Assembly: GCA_013375455.1 (NCBI GenBank)
Contig: JABXJT010000039.1
Location: 1-42,238 of the forward strand
Source of the DNA: Candidatus Helarchaeota archaeon
Lineage (GTDB): Archaea; Asgardarchaeota; Lokiarchaeia; Helarchaeales; HEL-GB-A
Direction of reading: 5' to 3'
Length of the DNA: 42,238 nt
The stretch's first letter is position 1; every line of letters begins with the position of its first letter. Below the pieces are notes generated by a model that saw only the letters and a program-made list of their open reading frames with translations, searched no databases and was not told the origin of the DNA. A program made the position numbers and the translations under genes. Below, one piece after another: positions 17,002 to 25,164 of this stretch.

Positions 17002-17331
17002 ATGGGTAAAAAGAAAGATAAAGCTAAAAGGAATTCCAGAAAGAAAGGAAAAGTCCCATCAGGGAAAGTTCGAGCATCTCATATTCTAGTGGAGAAATTA
17101 AGTATTGCACAGGATATTAAAGACCGCCTGGATGAAGGTGAGGATTTCCGGAAATTAGCCACCAATTTTTCAACTTGTCCTTCTAAAAAACGAGGCGGCG
17201 ATCTTGGTATATTTGGACGCCATGAAATGGTTCCTGAATTTGAAAGAGCAGTGTATAAAATGAGCGTGGGAGATATCTCCGATCCGATCAAGACGAAATT
17301 CGGCTATCATGTAATAAAACGTACAGGTTAG
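17002..17331 (+). CDS. Parvulin-type peptidyl-prolyl isomerase
   Basis: 109 aa: a very basic N-terminal tail of about 25 residues ([17 protein letters not shown]) followed by a complete rotamase domain. Family motifs seen are VRASHILV, the [17 protein letters not shown] loop, [12 protein letters not shown] and the ending [12 protein letters not shown]. Parvulins catalyse cis-trans isomerisation of prolyl bonds. There is no signal peptide, so it acts in the cytoplasm. The basic tail plus single domain resembles human Pin4/Par14, which binds nucleic acid or ribosomes through its tail; that likeness is by layout, not proven homology. Confidence 0.93.
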   Translation: MGKKKDKAKRNSRKKGKVPSGKVRASHILVEKLSIAQDIKDRLDEGEDFRKLATNFSTCPSKKRGGDLGIFGRHEMVPEFERAVYKMSVGDISDPIKTKFGYHVIKRTG

Positions 17332-17379
17332 GGAATGATTGCATGGAAAGAAAATACCTTGCAATTATCAAAATCTTTC

Positions 17380-17961
17380 CTAATCTTCGCCTGATTCAAG
17401 AAGAGCATTACATTTATAGCAAAATTTTGGTTTTGATTGAAAGACAGTCCCACAATTAGGGCATTTCGTTTCAATTTCTTTAAGGGGAGCTTGTTCGAGC
17501 GCCCTTTTTCGGGGAGTAGTTAGGAAAGCGCCGCAAATAGCAGGACCAGCTGAAAAAAGACCGAGAAGTAATCCTATACCAAAAGTTTCGCCTAGGAAAT
17601 CTACAGATGATCGAGTGGCAGTAAAATTAGCCCAATAATTTGGATTGTAACGCCACATAAAAAAAATCCAAGTAAGACTGAGAATGAATCCAGTAATGAG
17701 AGAAATTACTATCGCTCCTTTCCACGAGCGAGTAACAATTCCACCAAGCAAACCTGCAATACACCAAGAGGGAATGACCCAGAAATGTTCAAAGGGATGG
17801 TGTAGGAGTTCAAAGGCTGCAATGAGATGGGGTGCAGCAAAAGTAGGGTCGGAGGCGAAGTATGATTGAGCGTAGGAATCAACAGCTAGCAGATTCAGGA
17901 AGTAGACAAGTAGGACTGCGCTCAAGAAAAATGCAATGCTACCGTAAAACTTTCCCATCAT
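17380..17961 (-). CDS. Membrane protein with C-terminal zinc ribbon
   Basis: 193 aa. Four hydrophobic segments (about residues 8-28, 62-80, 84-104 and 124-148) are followed by a cytoplasmic zinc ribbon CPNCGTVFQSKPKFCYKC, that is C-x2-C-x10-C-x2-C with Phe before the third Cys. The same ribbon spacing occurs in the Rab fusion at 22178 and the coiled-coil protein at 39065. It is the last gene of the gltX operon, starting 6 nt after the NfeD-like gene. Function unknown. Confidence 0.72.
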   Translation of the reverse strand: MMGKFYGSIAFFLSAVLLVYFLNLLAVDSYAQSYFASDPTFAAPHLIAAFELLHHPFEHFWVIPSWCIAGLLGGIVTRSWKGAIVISLITGFILSLTWIFFMWRYNPNYWANFTATRSSVDFLGETFGIGLLLGLFSAGPAICGAFLTTPRKRALEQAPLKEIETKCPNCGTVFQSKPKFCYKCNALLESGED

Positions 17962-17967
17962 AAACGC

Positions 17968-18354
17968 CTAATTGATTTCTTCAACGATTAATTGGATTCC
18001 ATCCATCTGAATTACCTTTACTTTTGTCCCGGCGGCAACAGATTTAGAAGTGCATCGAGCGCTCCATGCTCTAGTCCGTATTTTAACTTGCCCGCGGGGA
18101 GTCAAATCGGTTATCGCGACGCCTAATTGCCCAATGAGTTCATCCTGGGGTTCAACTCTTTGATGTTTAACAACTGGTTTGTATATATAATAACTAATCC
18201 AGACATAGACAATCGCTGCAATAATTGCCCCAAGCACGATGTAAAATAAGTACTGAGGGAAGACGGTACCTAACACAGCGGCGATGATAATGATGATGAC
18301 TATTTCTAATATTGACGTCAAAAAAATGAAACGCCAAAGTTTCCAATCGACCAT
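17968..18354 (-). CDS. NfeD-like membrane protein
   Basis: 128 aa with two transmembrane helices (about 7-30 and 36-56) followed by an OB-fold NfeD C-terminal domain. The visible motifs are GQLGVAITDLTPRGQVKIRT, WSARC, and the ending GTKVKVIQMDGIQLIVEE. NfeD proteins normally partner with SPFH/stomatin proteins in membrane quality control and microdomains; no stomatin gene is nearby. It is in the gltX operon between MtxX-like and zinc-ribbon membrane genes. A second, larger NfeD-like gene lies at 40142. Confidence 0.88.
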   Translation of the reverse strand: MVDWKLWRFIFLTSILEIVIIIIIAAVLGTVFPQYLFYIVLGAIIAAIVYVWISYYIYKPVVKHQRVEPQDELIGQLGVAITDLTPRGQVKIRTRAWSARCTSKSVAAGTKVKVIQMDGIQLIVEEIN

Positions 18355-18364
18355 AATAGACCCT

Positions 18365-19213
18365 TTACAATTTTTTCGAAGCTATTGCACTAGCAAAGGC
18401 TATGGCACTTTCATATTCGAACGTAGGGCCAACCCGAGAGGTATCAATGATAGGATGGGGTAGGTTGTAATACCAAGCACCGTGAGATTTCCCATTTCCC
18501 AAATGAACGAGTGTCCGATAGATAAGATTTCCGGAAACCCCATCTGGAGCGAGAATGATCCTACATCGCGCAGCAATGGCATTTTCAATAAGAATTTCAT
18601 GGTGATGCGCATTATTTGATACCCCTTGTGTTTTAAGAATGGAAACTAACTCTTCCGCCTCAGCAATGGTTTTATCAACTTTAGGATCACGCCCGATGTC
18701 GCCCATTCGTCCTCCTGAGAGTATGCCAATGGGTTCTCCCTCCATATTTAATAACTGTAATAGAGCCGTCCCAGCACGAATTAACGTAACTTTTCCAGCA
18801 AGACTTGCACCTTCATCAATTCCTATGGGGGCGAAGAAAAAAGAAAAGTTAGCCGCAGTTTCTAACAGGGCAATGCGAAAAATATTCGGGGTGTTGAATT
18901 GTCGTTTAATCTCTTTCAAGAACTTGGAGGAGCTAAGAGATCCTCGAACTGCACCTGCTATTTCTTTTTCTTGTAATAATTCAATTAGTGCCTCTTCAGG
19001 GTTTAATGAGTGGTGAATTTGAAGTTGGGAAGAGATACCAAAGGAGTTTATTTCACTTTTATTACCAACGAGGATTATCTCTGCGAATCCATGGTCTGCC
19101 GCCGATTCAGCAGCCCGTATGGTTCGGCTAATATATTCTCTATTCGATAAGGAGACCCCAATGCCAATTTTTTGTTTATTTGTCTGTGCGATTTGCTTTA
19201 TCTTTTCAATCAC
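18365..19213 (-). CDS. mtxX: MtxX / methanogenesis marker 4-like protein
   Basis: 282 aa related to phosphate acyltransferases. Conserved stretches are GIGVSLSNREYISRTI near the start, then SGGRMGDIGRDPKVD, DGVSGNLIYRTLVHLG and the ending PIIDTSRVGPTFEYESA, which I recognise as the MtxX (methanogenesis marker 4) family. In methanogens it was named for a link to the methyl-H4MPT methyltransferase, but its activity is unknown, and no methyl-CoM reductase or methyltransferase subunit is seen here. The GTG start follows AGGATG by 7 nt. It is the third gene in the gltX operon, 11 nt after the M42 peptidase. The phosphate-acyltransferase fold makes an acyl-phosphate reaction possible. Confidence 0.72.
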   Translation of the reverse strand: MIEKIKQIAQTNKQKIGIGVSLSNREYISRTIRAAESAADHGFAEIILVGNKSEINSFGISSQLQIHHSLNPEEALIELLQEKEIAGAVRGSLSSSKFLKEIKRQFNTPNIFRIALLETAANFSFFFAPIGIDEGASLAGKVTLIRAGTALLQLLNMEGEPIGILSGGRMGDIGRDPKVDKTIAEAEELVSILKTQGVSNNAHHHEILIENAIAARCRIILAPDGVSGNLIYRTLVHLGNGKSHGAWYYNLPHPIIDTSRVGPTFEYESAIAFASAIASKKL

Positions 19214-19224
19214 TTTGCTTCATC

Positions 19225-20334
19225 CTAAGGTCTTTTGAATGCTTTAGGGAGATTTTGAGCAATTAGGGTAAGAAATCGAATTCCGTTTTTGATGTCAGTT
19301 AGGGAGGCAATGGCTGCAGGACTATGAACATATCGAGTAGGGATGCCTATATTCGCAGTGGGAATGCCGCGTCTTGTTAATGCAATTTCGGTTCCATCGG
19401 TAAGGCCGCCCTCCATAATTTCTAGTTGGTAGGGGATAGTATGCTTTTCAGCGAGTTTTATGAGGAATTTTTTAACTTCTGGGTGAATGATATAACCGTC
19501 TTGTAAAGAATTCCGCCGTCCATGGGCAATCGTGATGGTTGGTCCTTTCCCTATATGGATCGGTGATTCCCCTTTCTTGACTAGTGGAAAATCACCTGCT
19601 AGAGCAATATCAAGGCTAATCCCCAAGCCGAGTTGATGGTCAAGATCAAGAGCGAAAGTGCTAGTTCGGGCACCTTGAAGCCCGACTTCTTCTCGCACCG
19701 ATGCAACGCATATCAGAGGAGCATTGGGTTTGGCAGTCTTGAAGGCCTCGATCATCATGGCCACCAGGACGCGATTATCAAGCGATTTTCCACAAAAAGT
19801 ATCGCTCGTTAGCTCCTGGAAGGGACCTAGCCAAGTGATAGGATCACCAATTTCTATACCTAAAGCTTTTATTTCTTCAGCTGAAGTTGCACCCACATCG
19901 ATAAACATATCTCTTCGAGTGACAACTTTTTTCCGCTCTTCTAGATCCATTAAGTGTGGTGGTTTACTCCCGATAACACCAATAACGGGACCTTTAGAAC
20001 CATGAATCTGAATGCGTTGCCCCAATGTAATTTGATCGAAAAAGCCGCCTAAATAAGAAAACTGAATGAACCCAGTAGGGTCGATGTATCGTACCAGCAT
20101 TCCAATTTCATCCATGTGTGCCATGATTAGGAGTGCCGGAATGTCAGGAGATGCCCCTTTCTTTTTAAAAATGAAGTTTCCCAGAGGATCCGTATATGAC
20201 TCATCGGCGTGAGATTCAACTTCTTTTTGTACCAATTTTCGTATTGGATCCTCGAACCCTGCGGGACCAGTAGCTTCAATGAATAACTGTAATAGTCGTT
20301 TTAATTCCTTGTCATTTACTGACATTTTAATCAT
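19225..20334 (-). CDS. M42 family aminopeptidase
   Basis: 369 aa. Metal and catalytic residues of the M42 family are all present: His/Asp/Glu of IMAHMDEIG, Asp of KSLDNR, the Glu pair of REEVG, the Asp of SLDIA, and His of YVHSP near the C-terminus. An inserted apical domain (about 75-180) is the one that lets the enzyme form a tetrahedral 12-mer. The enzyme trims N-terminal residues from peptides released by the proteasome. Two starts fit (ATG at 20334 or 20325). It is 4 nt downstream of gltX and so is probably translated from the same message. Confidence 0.94.
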   Translation of the reverse strand: MIKMSVNDKELKRLLQLFIEATGPAGFEDPIRKLVQKEVESHADESYTDPLGNFIFKKKGASPDIPALLIMAHMDEIGMLVRYIDPTGFIQFSYLGGFFDQITLGQRIQIHGSKGPVIGVIGSKPPHLMDLEERKKVVTRRDMFIDVGATSAEEIKALGIEIGDPITWLGPFQELTSDTFCGKSLDNRVLVAMMIEAFKTAKPNAPLICVASVREEVGLQGARTSTFALDLDHQLGLGISLDIALAGDFPLVKKGESPIHIGKGPTITIAHGRRNSLQDGYIIHPEVKKFLIKLAEKHTIPYQLEIMEGGLTDGTEIALTRRGIPTANIGIPTRYVHSPAAIASLTDIKNGIRFLTLIAQNLPKAFKRP

Positions 20335-20338
20335 CTAT

Positions 20339-22072
20339 TTATTTATGGGCATAAAAGATCAAAATATCTGGCTTGAGTTTATTTACTTTTCCGAGACCAA
20401 AACGTTCAAATTGGATAATTTGATTCACATTCATATTTTTGCAGGCAGGTTCGCCGAACCCTTCCAATAATGTTCCATCGGGCATTAGCACTTGGATTTT
20501 TACGTTATCGGTCTGAGGAACCCATTGAATGATTGGTGCTTTAATCTTTCGGGCATCTTCCATTGCCTTACTCGAAAACACTGCCTTTATCGAACCATTA
20601 TTTTCTACAATTTTTACATTACATAAATCTTTTAATCGAGTGATTGAACCAACCTGAAGGGATTTAGCGTCAGAATCTGAGATGAACACTTCCGCGGACC
20701 CTTCCGAAATGGGGAGAATTATTGTCCGCTTCCCTTGTTCAGGATGTTCAGGATGAATTAAGGGATGGGCAACCATCTCAGTGGAAGGAAGGTTTTGAAT
20801 GGATAATGGTTTTGGATTTGGAACAAAAAAGAACCGTAATGCAGAAGGATCAATGATTTTTTTGTTAATCGCGTATAAATTGAGGGGGTCGTATTCAATA
20901 TCCACCATGGATAAGCCGAGTGACATTATTGCCTCGCGTATGGCTTCTGGCTTAATTCCTCTTTTTAATAATGATTGAATACTCCAAGTTCGTGGGTCAT
21001 CCCAGCCACGATAGATACCGGATTCAATCATTTTCCTGGAATATGTTTTGCTTAATTTCAAACCCTTAAACTGGATAAGCCCATAATGTTCGATTTCAAT
21101 TAATGGCCAATTAAACTTCTCCCAAACCCATTTTTCGATGTAATCCTCTTTAAATAGGTCCTTCCCACGTAGAATATGCGTGATTCCTAATAAATGATCA
21201 TCGATTGCCCACGAGAATTCTAATAATGGCCAGACGATGTATTTGGAGCCCACCCTAGGGTGTGGGCGTTTCGCGATCCGCATCATCACGGGATCACGTA
21301 CTGCAGGATCTGAGTTGTCCATCCCAACTTTGAGCCGTGCTACTGCTTGTCTTTCATCATATTCGCCATTTAACATCTTCTCCCATTCTTCAAGATTCGT
21401 CTCGACAGGTTGATCCCGATGGGGACATGAGCGTTTTTTTAATTTATAAATTTCGCGCCATTCCTGTGCAGGACAAGTACAAATATAGGCGATTTTCTGC
21501 TCAATCGCTTTCTTACAATACTCATAAGTTTTATCAATTCGGTCTGATTTATAAACTTTATCGTGGAAATTTACTCCTAGATAATCTAAGCTCTCTAGAA
21601 TCATATCATAGGCGTCAGGTACAATCATTTTCTCTTCGGATCCAATGGTGTCGTCAAAAACGAGCAGAAGTTTTCCTTTGTACCGTTTAACATAATAATC
21701 GTTCAAAATGACCATGCGAGCATTGCCTATATGGAGAGGTCCACTTGGAAAGGGTGCCAAGCGCATGACAATGGGTTGATCCGAGTTGGGTAGAGGATCT
21801 AGGTCCTTTTTTTCCTCTATTTTTTTCCGTTCCTGCAATTCAGCGGGGAGTCTTGTAATCTCAGCATTGATAGCCTCTAGAGACATTCGATTAATTTCAT
21901 TAACGACGGCTTTAACAACCTGACCTACCATTTTCGTTTTATCAGGATCACGATATTCCGGATGGTTACCAAATATCAGCCCCATGACTGCTTTGATATT
22001 TGCCTGCCCATCATATTTTCTTGCATTTATTAAGGCATAGGCTCTTGCAATTTCTCTTAAATCCATTGTCAC
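20339..22072 (-). CDS. gltX: Glutamyl-tRNA synthetase (archaeal type)
   Basis: 577 aa class I synthetase. The ATP motif is in APFPSGPLHIGNARM (HIGH-type), the KMSKS-type loop is LKLSKTYSRK, and the C-terminal half has the beta-barrel anticodon domain of the GlnRS-like archaeal/eukaryotic family. An N-terminal helical region of about 100 residues precedes the catalytic core. It attaches glutamate to tRNA-Glu and, in archaea, to tRNA-Gln for later amidation. The GTG at 22072 lies 8 nt after AAAGGA; ATG at 22066 is the alternative. It heads a five-gene operon. Confidence 0.95.
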   Translation of the reverse strand: MTMDLREIARAYALINARKYDGQANIKAVMGLIFGNHPEYRDPDKTKMVGQVVKAVVNEINRMSLEAINAEITRLPAELQERKKIEEKKDLDPLPNSDQPIVMRLAPFPSGPLHIGNARMVILNDYYVKRYKGKLLLVFDDTIGSEEKMIVPDAYDMILESLDYLGVNFHDKVYKSDRIDKTYEYCKKAIEQKIAYICTCPAQEWREIYKLKKRSCPHRDQPVETNLEEWEKMLNGEYDERQAVARLKVGMDNSDPAVRDPVMMRIAKRPHPRVGSKYIVWPLLEFSWAIDDHLLGITHILRGKDLFKEDYIEKWVWEKFNWPLIEIEHYGLIQFKGLKLSKTYSRKMIESGIYRGWDDPRTWSIQSLLKRGIKPEAIREAIMSLGLSMVDIEYDPLNLYAINKKIIDPSALRFFFVPNPKPLSIQNLPSTEMVAHPLIHPEHPEQGKRTIILPISEGSAEVFISDSDAKSLQVGSITRLKDLCNVKIVENNGSIKAVFSSKAMEDARKIKAPIIQWVPQTDNVKIQVLMPDGTLLEGFGEPACKNMNVNQIIQFERFGLGKVNKLKPDILIFYAHK

Positions 22073-22177
22073 TCAAATTGTCCTTTCTTTAGGAAAATAT
22101 CTAGATGTAAATAAATAATAATATATGTGATTGCTAAACAAACGATAAAAGAATGGAAACCCAGAAAAAGGAGTGCC

Positions 22178-23308
22178 TTATCTCAGCGGCGTTCCACAAA
22201 AGGTACAGAATTTCCATCGCCCAGAGATAACCTTGCTGCAATTGGGGCAAGCTTTTTCTTGAGGGGCTGGGGCAGCAGGAGCTGCTTTAGGAGCAACTGA
22301 AAGGGAAATTGGCTGCTGCGGAGAGGCAGGTACCGGTTTAATGGCTGGTCCTGTTGCTGCTTTTGGCGCCTGGGGAATAAATGGAATGAACGTGGACTCC
22401 TGAGCTGGTTCTTGTTTCGGAGTCAAGAAGGAGGTAAAAGGGCTGGGAGATGCAGGTGCTGGGGCGGGAGTGCGAGTTGCGGGCGCGGGTTGGCTAGAAA
22501 ATGGAGTTGGTGTTGGAGAACTCGTGAAACTTTGAGTTGGTGCTGAGGTAGGGCGTAAGGGTTGAGGCGTAGCAGTTCGGACAGGGGAGGGTGCTGGAGC
22601 GGGAGCAGGTGCGGGTTCTTCCTCCGGGGTATTTAGAAATGCCAATGCTTCTTCGAGTGTATCGCTGGAGGTTTGAGGTGCTCGGGTTACTACAGGTGCT
22701 GGAAGCGGGGCAGGAGTGGGAGCTACAATTGGGGTAGGTATGCGCGCAGGGGCAGGGGCAGGGGCGGGGGCAGGGGCAGGAGCCGGGATAGTCACGCCTT
22801 CCTGTGCAATGAGAATCCTCGCTAAGGAAGTGAATAAATCATCAACATTATCTCCCGTTTTGGCTGACGCCTCATAATAGGGTCCATTTAAGGACGCTGC
22901 CATTTGTGTTGCTTCAGGGCTCGTAACCGCTTTATCCGGTAGGTCGCACTTGTTGGCTACCAGGAGGGCAGGGACATTGCCACAGTAATCAGTAACTTCC
23001 TTGTTCCATTTCGAAAGGTGATCATAGGAGGACCGATTGGTTATGTCAAAGACATACACGACGCCCATGGCGCCTTTATAATATAAGGGGCGAATGTAAG
23101 AGAACCGTTCTTGACCGCCAGTGTCCCAAATTTGTAATTTGACTCGTTTCTGGCCTATACTTACCATTTTGATGGCAAAATCTACGCCGATTGTCATTTT
23201 GTAATGATCTTGGAAGCGACCCTCAGCAAAACGGATCGTTAATGCCGTCTTACCTACGGCTCCATCGCCTACAACGATTACCTTGAATAAATAATCATAA
23301 TCAGACAT
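22178..23308 (-). CDS. Rab-like small GTPase fused to Pro/Ala linker and zinc ribbon
   Basis: 376 aa in three parts. Residues 1-170 are a Rab/Ras-family G domain: P-loop GDGAVGKT, switch I with YKMTIGVDFAIK, WDTGGQE (switch II), NKCD and EASAKTGDN. Residues about 175-350 are a low-complexity linker rich in Pro and Ala with many PAPAP repeats. The last 25 residues form a zinc ribbon, CPNCSKVISGRWKFCTFC. There is no C-terminal prenylation Cys, so membrane recruitment, if any, would be through the ribbon or a partner. Asgard genomes are known to hold many Rab-like GTPases; this fusion layout is less familiar. The conserved Gln of GGQE should support GTP hydrolysis. Confidence 0.93.
   Translation of the reverse strand: MSDYDYLFKVIVVGDGAVGKTALTIRFAEGRFQDHYKMTIGVDFAIKMVSIGQKRVKLQIWDTGGQERFSYIRPLYYKGAMGVVYVFDITNRSSYDHLSKWNKEVTDYCGNVPALLVANKCDLPDKAVTSPEATQMAASLNGPYYEASAKTGDNVDDLFTSLARILIAQEGVTIPAPAPAPAPAPAPARIPTPIVAPTPAPLPAPVVTRAPQTSSDTLEEALAFLNTPEEEPAPAPAPAPSPVRTATPQPLRPTSAPTQSFTSSPTPTPFSSQPAPATRTPAPAPASPSPFTSFLTPKQEPAQESTFIPFIPQAPKAATGPAIKPVPASPQQPISLSVAPKAAPAAPAPQEKACPNCSKVISGRWKFCTFCGTPLR
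22746..22787. repeat. Hexanucleotide repeat coding for Pro-Ala
   Basis: A run of near-perfect ggggca units (one unit with c to g change) encodes the PAPAPA part of the GTPase linker on the minus strand. Such tracts change length by slippage, so linker length may differ between strains. Confidence 0.75.
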
Positions 23309-23555
23309 TCTGAATGCATCTCTTTCCAGAAATCATCGCTCAAAGCAAAATCTTATAACGGGTGAAAAGATTCTGTTTGATTCTTATTAATCATTTAATA
23401 TTGTTCACGATATTTAACTTTTTTTTCATTATCTTGAAGGATGTTAAATTACAGTTAAATTTTACAAGAACTTAGCTTCTTAAATTCTGATCATAGATTA
23501 TCTGATAGATTTAGTCATTAGAAGATGAATGAGTTAATAATGGATGAGGCTCGAA

Positions 23556-23969
23556 ATGGCGAAATATTTAAGCCAAGAATGGCTGGATTTAGGGAAATCC
23601 GCAGTGAATAACAATTCGGAATTTCGGAGGCTAGCGACCCGCATGAACCTTACGATTTATCACGTGATTAGAGATGTTCCGAATAGAGGAACGATGTACT
23701 TTTGGTCAACTTTTCGGAATGGAGAGTGTGTTGAAGTAAGTTTAGGGAAAAAATCAGATGTAAATTTTACATTGACTGCGCCTTTTAGCATCTGGAAACA
23801 GATCCATGAAGGGGCACTCGATATTGTCCAAGCAGTCTTAGAACAGAATCTAAAAGTTGAAGGGAAACCGGTGAAGGGATTAAAAATCTTAAAGCTCGCA
23901 CCTTTAATGAACAAAATTATTGCCGAGCTTGACACGGACTTCTCTGAATTTACAACAATAACTTCTTAA
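23556..23969 (+). CDS. SCP2 sterol-carrier-like protein
   Basis: 137 aa from the ATG at 23556, chosen because GAGG lies 6 nt ahead and because the start MAKYLSQEW aligns with the start MVKYMSPEW of the SCP2 protein at 26377; an ATG at 23544 is also open. It has the SCP2 elements VNFTLTAPFSIWKQIHEG, then NLKVEGKPVKGLKILKLAPL, where the lipid tunnel is formed. It lies 35 nt before an iron alcohol dehydrogenase on the same strand, so they form a pair. Likely lipid or acyl-chain carrier. Confidence 0.8.
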   Translation: MAKYLSQEWLDLGKSAVNNNSEFRRLATRMNLTIYHVIRDVPNRGTMYFWSTFRNGECVEVSLGKKSDVNFTLTAPFSIWKQIHEGALDIVQAVLEQNLKVEGKPVKGLKILKLAPLMNKIIAELDTDFSEFTTITS

Positions 23970-24004
23970 AACTTGTTTGAAATCTAGAAAGAGGTGTGGT
24001 CTAC

Positions 24005-25156
24005 ATGGCGTTTAATAGGATTAAAATACCGGTTATTTACCACGGGAAAGGAACTTTAAAGGAATTGAAGAGTTTTAGACATCAAAGAATATTTATTGTA
24101 ACTGATAAGACGATTTGGGAATTATTTGGAAAAAAGATCTCCAAATATTTTAAGAAACAAGAGATTATGGTTTTTGATGAGGTAGAACCTGATCCAACGG
24201 ATACTATTATTACAAAAGGCGGTGATCTAGCAAGGGAATTTAAGCCCGATCTCATTTTAGGGATTGGTGGGGGGTCGGTGTTGGATGCTGCAAAAGGAAT
24301 ATTCTTTCTTTATGAGCGGGAAGATAAAACATTGTACGACATGAGTCCATTCACATTTTTCAAATTGGGGAAAAAATCTAAATTTGCTTTAATCCCTACG
24401 ACTTCAGGCACTGGGAGCGAGAATACGTGGGGTATTGTGGTTACAAAAACGGGAACAGGTCAAAAAGTACCTTTAGGAAGTTATGAAGTAATTCCATCGA
24501 CAGTCATTTTAGATCCGAATTTGCCTTTGGGAATGCCCCCAAAATTAACTGCCGAAACCGGGATTGATGCCTTAGTCCACGCAGTTGAAGCGGAGATTAA
24601 TGCACTAAATAATGATTTTACCGAAGCCTTGAATTTACATGCAATTAAATTGCTCTTTAAATATCTACCAGTAGCTGTACAAGATGGTTCTAATGAGGAA
24701 GCGAGACAAAAAGTGCATAATGCAGCCTCTTTAGCGGGAATTGGTTTCGCTAATTCTAGTTGTGGGATTGCGCATTCCTGCGGGCATTCGCTAGGTGGCG
24801 TATTTCATTTTTCGCATGGCATCTCGGTCGGCGTGATGTTGCCCTATATACTCGAATTCAATAAACCTGAATGTGAAAATAAATACATAGACATTCTTGA
24901 AGCCCTTAATGTTACTGATAGCAAGGATCCCACAGCTCAATTAGTTATGATGGTTAAAGACTTGTTAAAAACGGTTAATTTACCAACAAGCTTGAAAGAG
25001 ATCATATCTGAGGCTGATTGGAAGAAGAATTTTGAGAAATTAATTGAATTTGTAGTAACAGATCAATTAAATGCGTTCAACCCAAGAGCTGCAGAAGAAG
25101 AAGATTTCCGCAAGATCTTTCAATATGCGTATGAAGAAAAAAGTGTGGATTGGTGA
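24005..25156 (+). CDS. Iron-containing alcohol dehydrogenase
   Basis: 383 aa group III (iron) ADH. The NAD(P) motif is GIGGGSVLDAAKG, with TTSGTGSE after it. The metal ligands are Asp and His of GIDALVHAVEA, His of AHSCGHSLGG and His of FHFSHG, so the site is complete. It interconverts an alcohol and an aldehyde or ketone. The ATG at 24005 is 8 nt after GAGGTG; the frame is open three codons further to a GTG. It is paired with the SCP2 gene upstream and converges with a paralogue 8 nt away. Confidence 0.93.
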   Translation: MAFNRIKIPVIYHGKGTLKELKSFRHQRIFIVTDKTIWELFGKKISKYFKKQEIMVFDEVEPDPTDTIITKGGDLAREFKPDLILGIGGGSVLDAAKGIFFLYEREDKTLYDMSPFTFFKLGKKSKFALIPTTSGTGSENTWGIVVTKTGTGQKVPLGSYEVIPSTVILDPNLPLGMPPKLTAETGIDALVHAVEAEINALNNDFTEALNLHAIKLLFKYLPVAVQDGSNEEARQKVHNAASLAGIGFANSSCGIAHSCGHSLGGVFHFSHGISVGVMLPYILEFNKPECENKYIDILEALNVTDSKDPTAQLVMMVKDLLKTVNLPTSLKEIISEADWKKNFEKLIEFVVTDQLNAFNPRAAEEEDFRKIFQYAYEEKSVDW

Positions 25157-25164
25157 AAAAAGGG

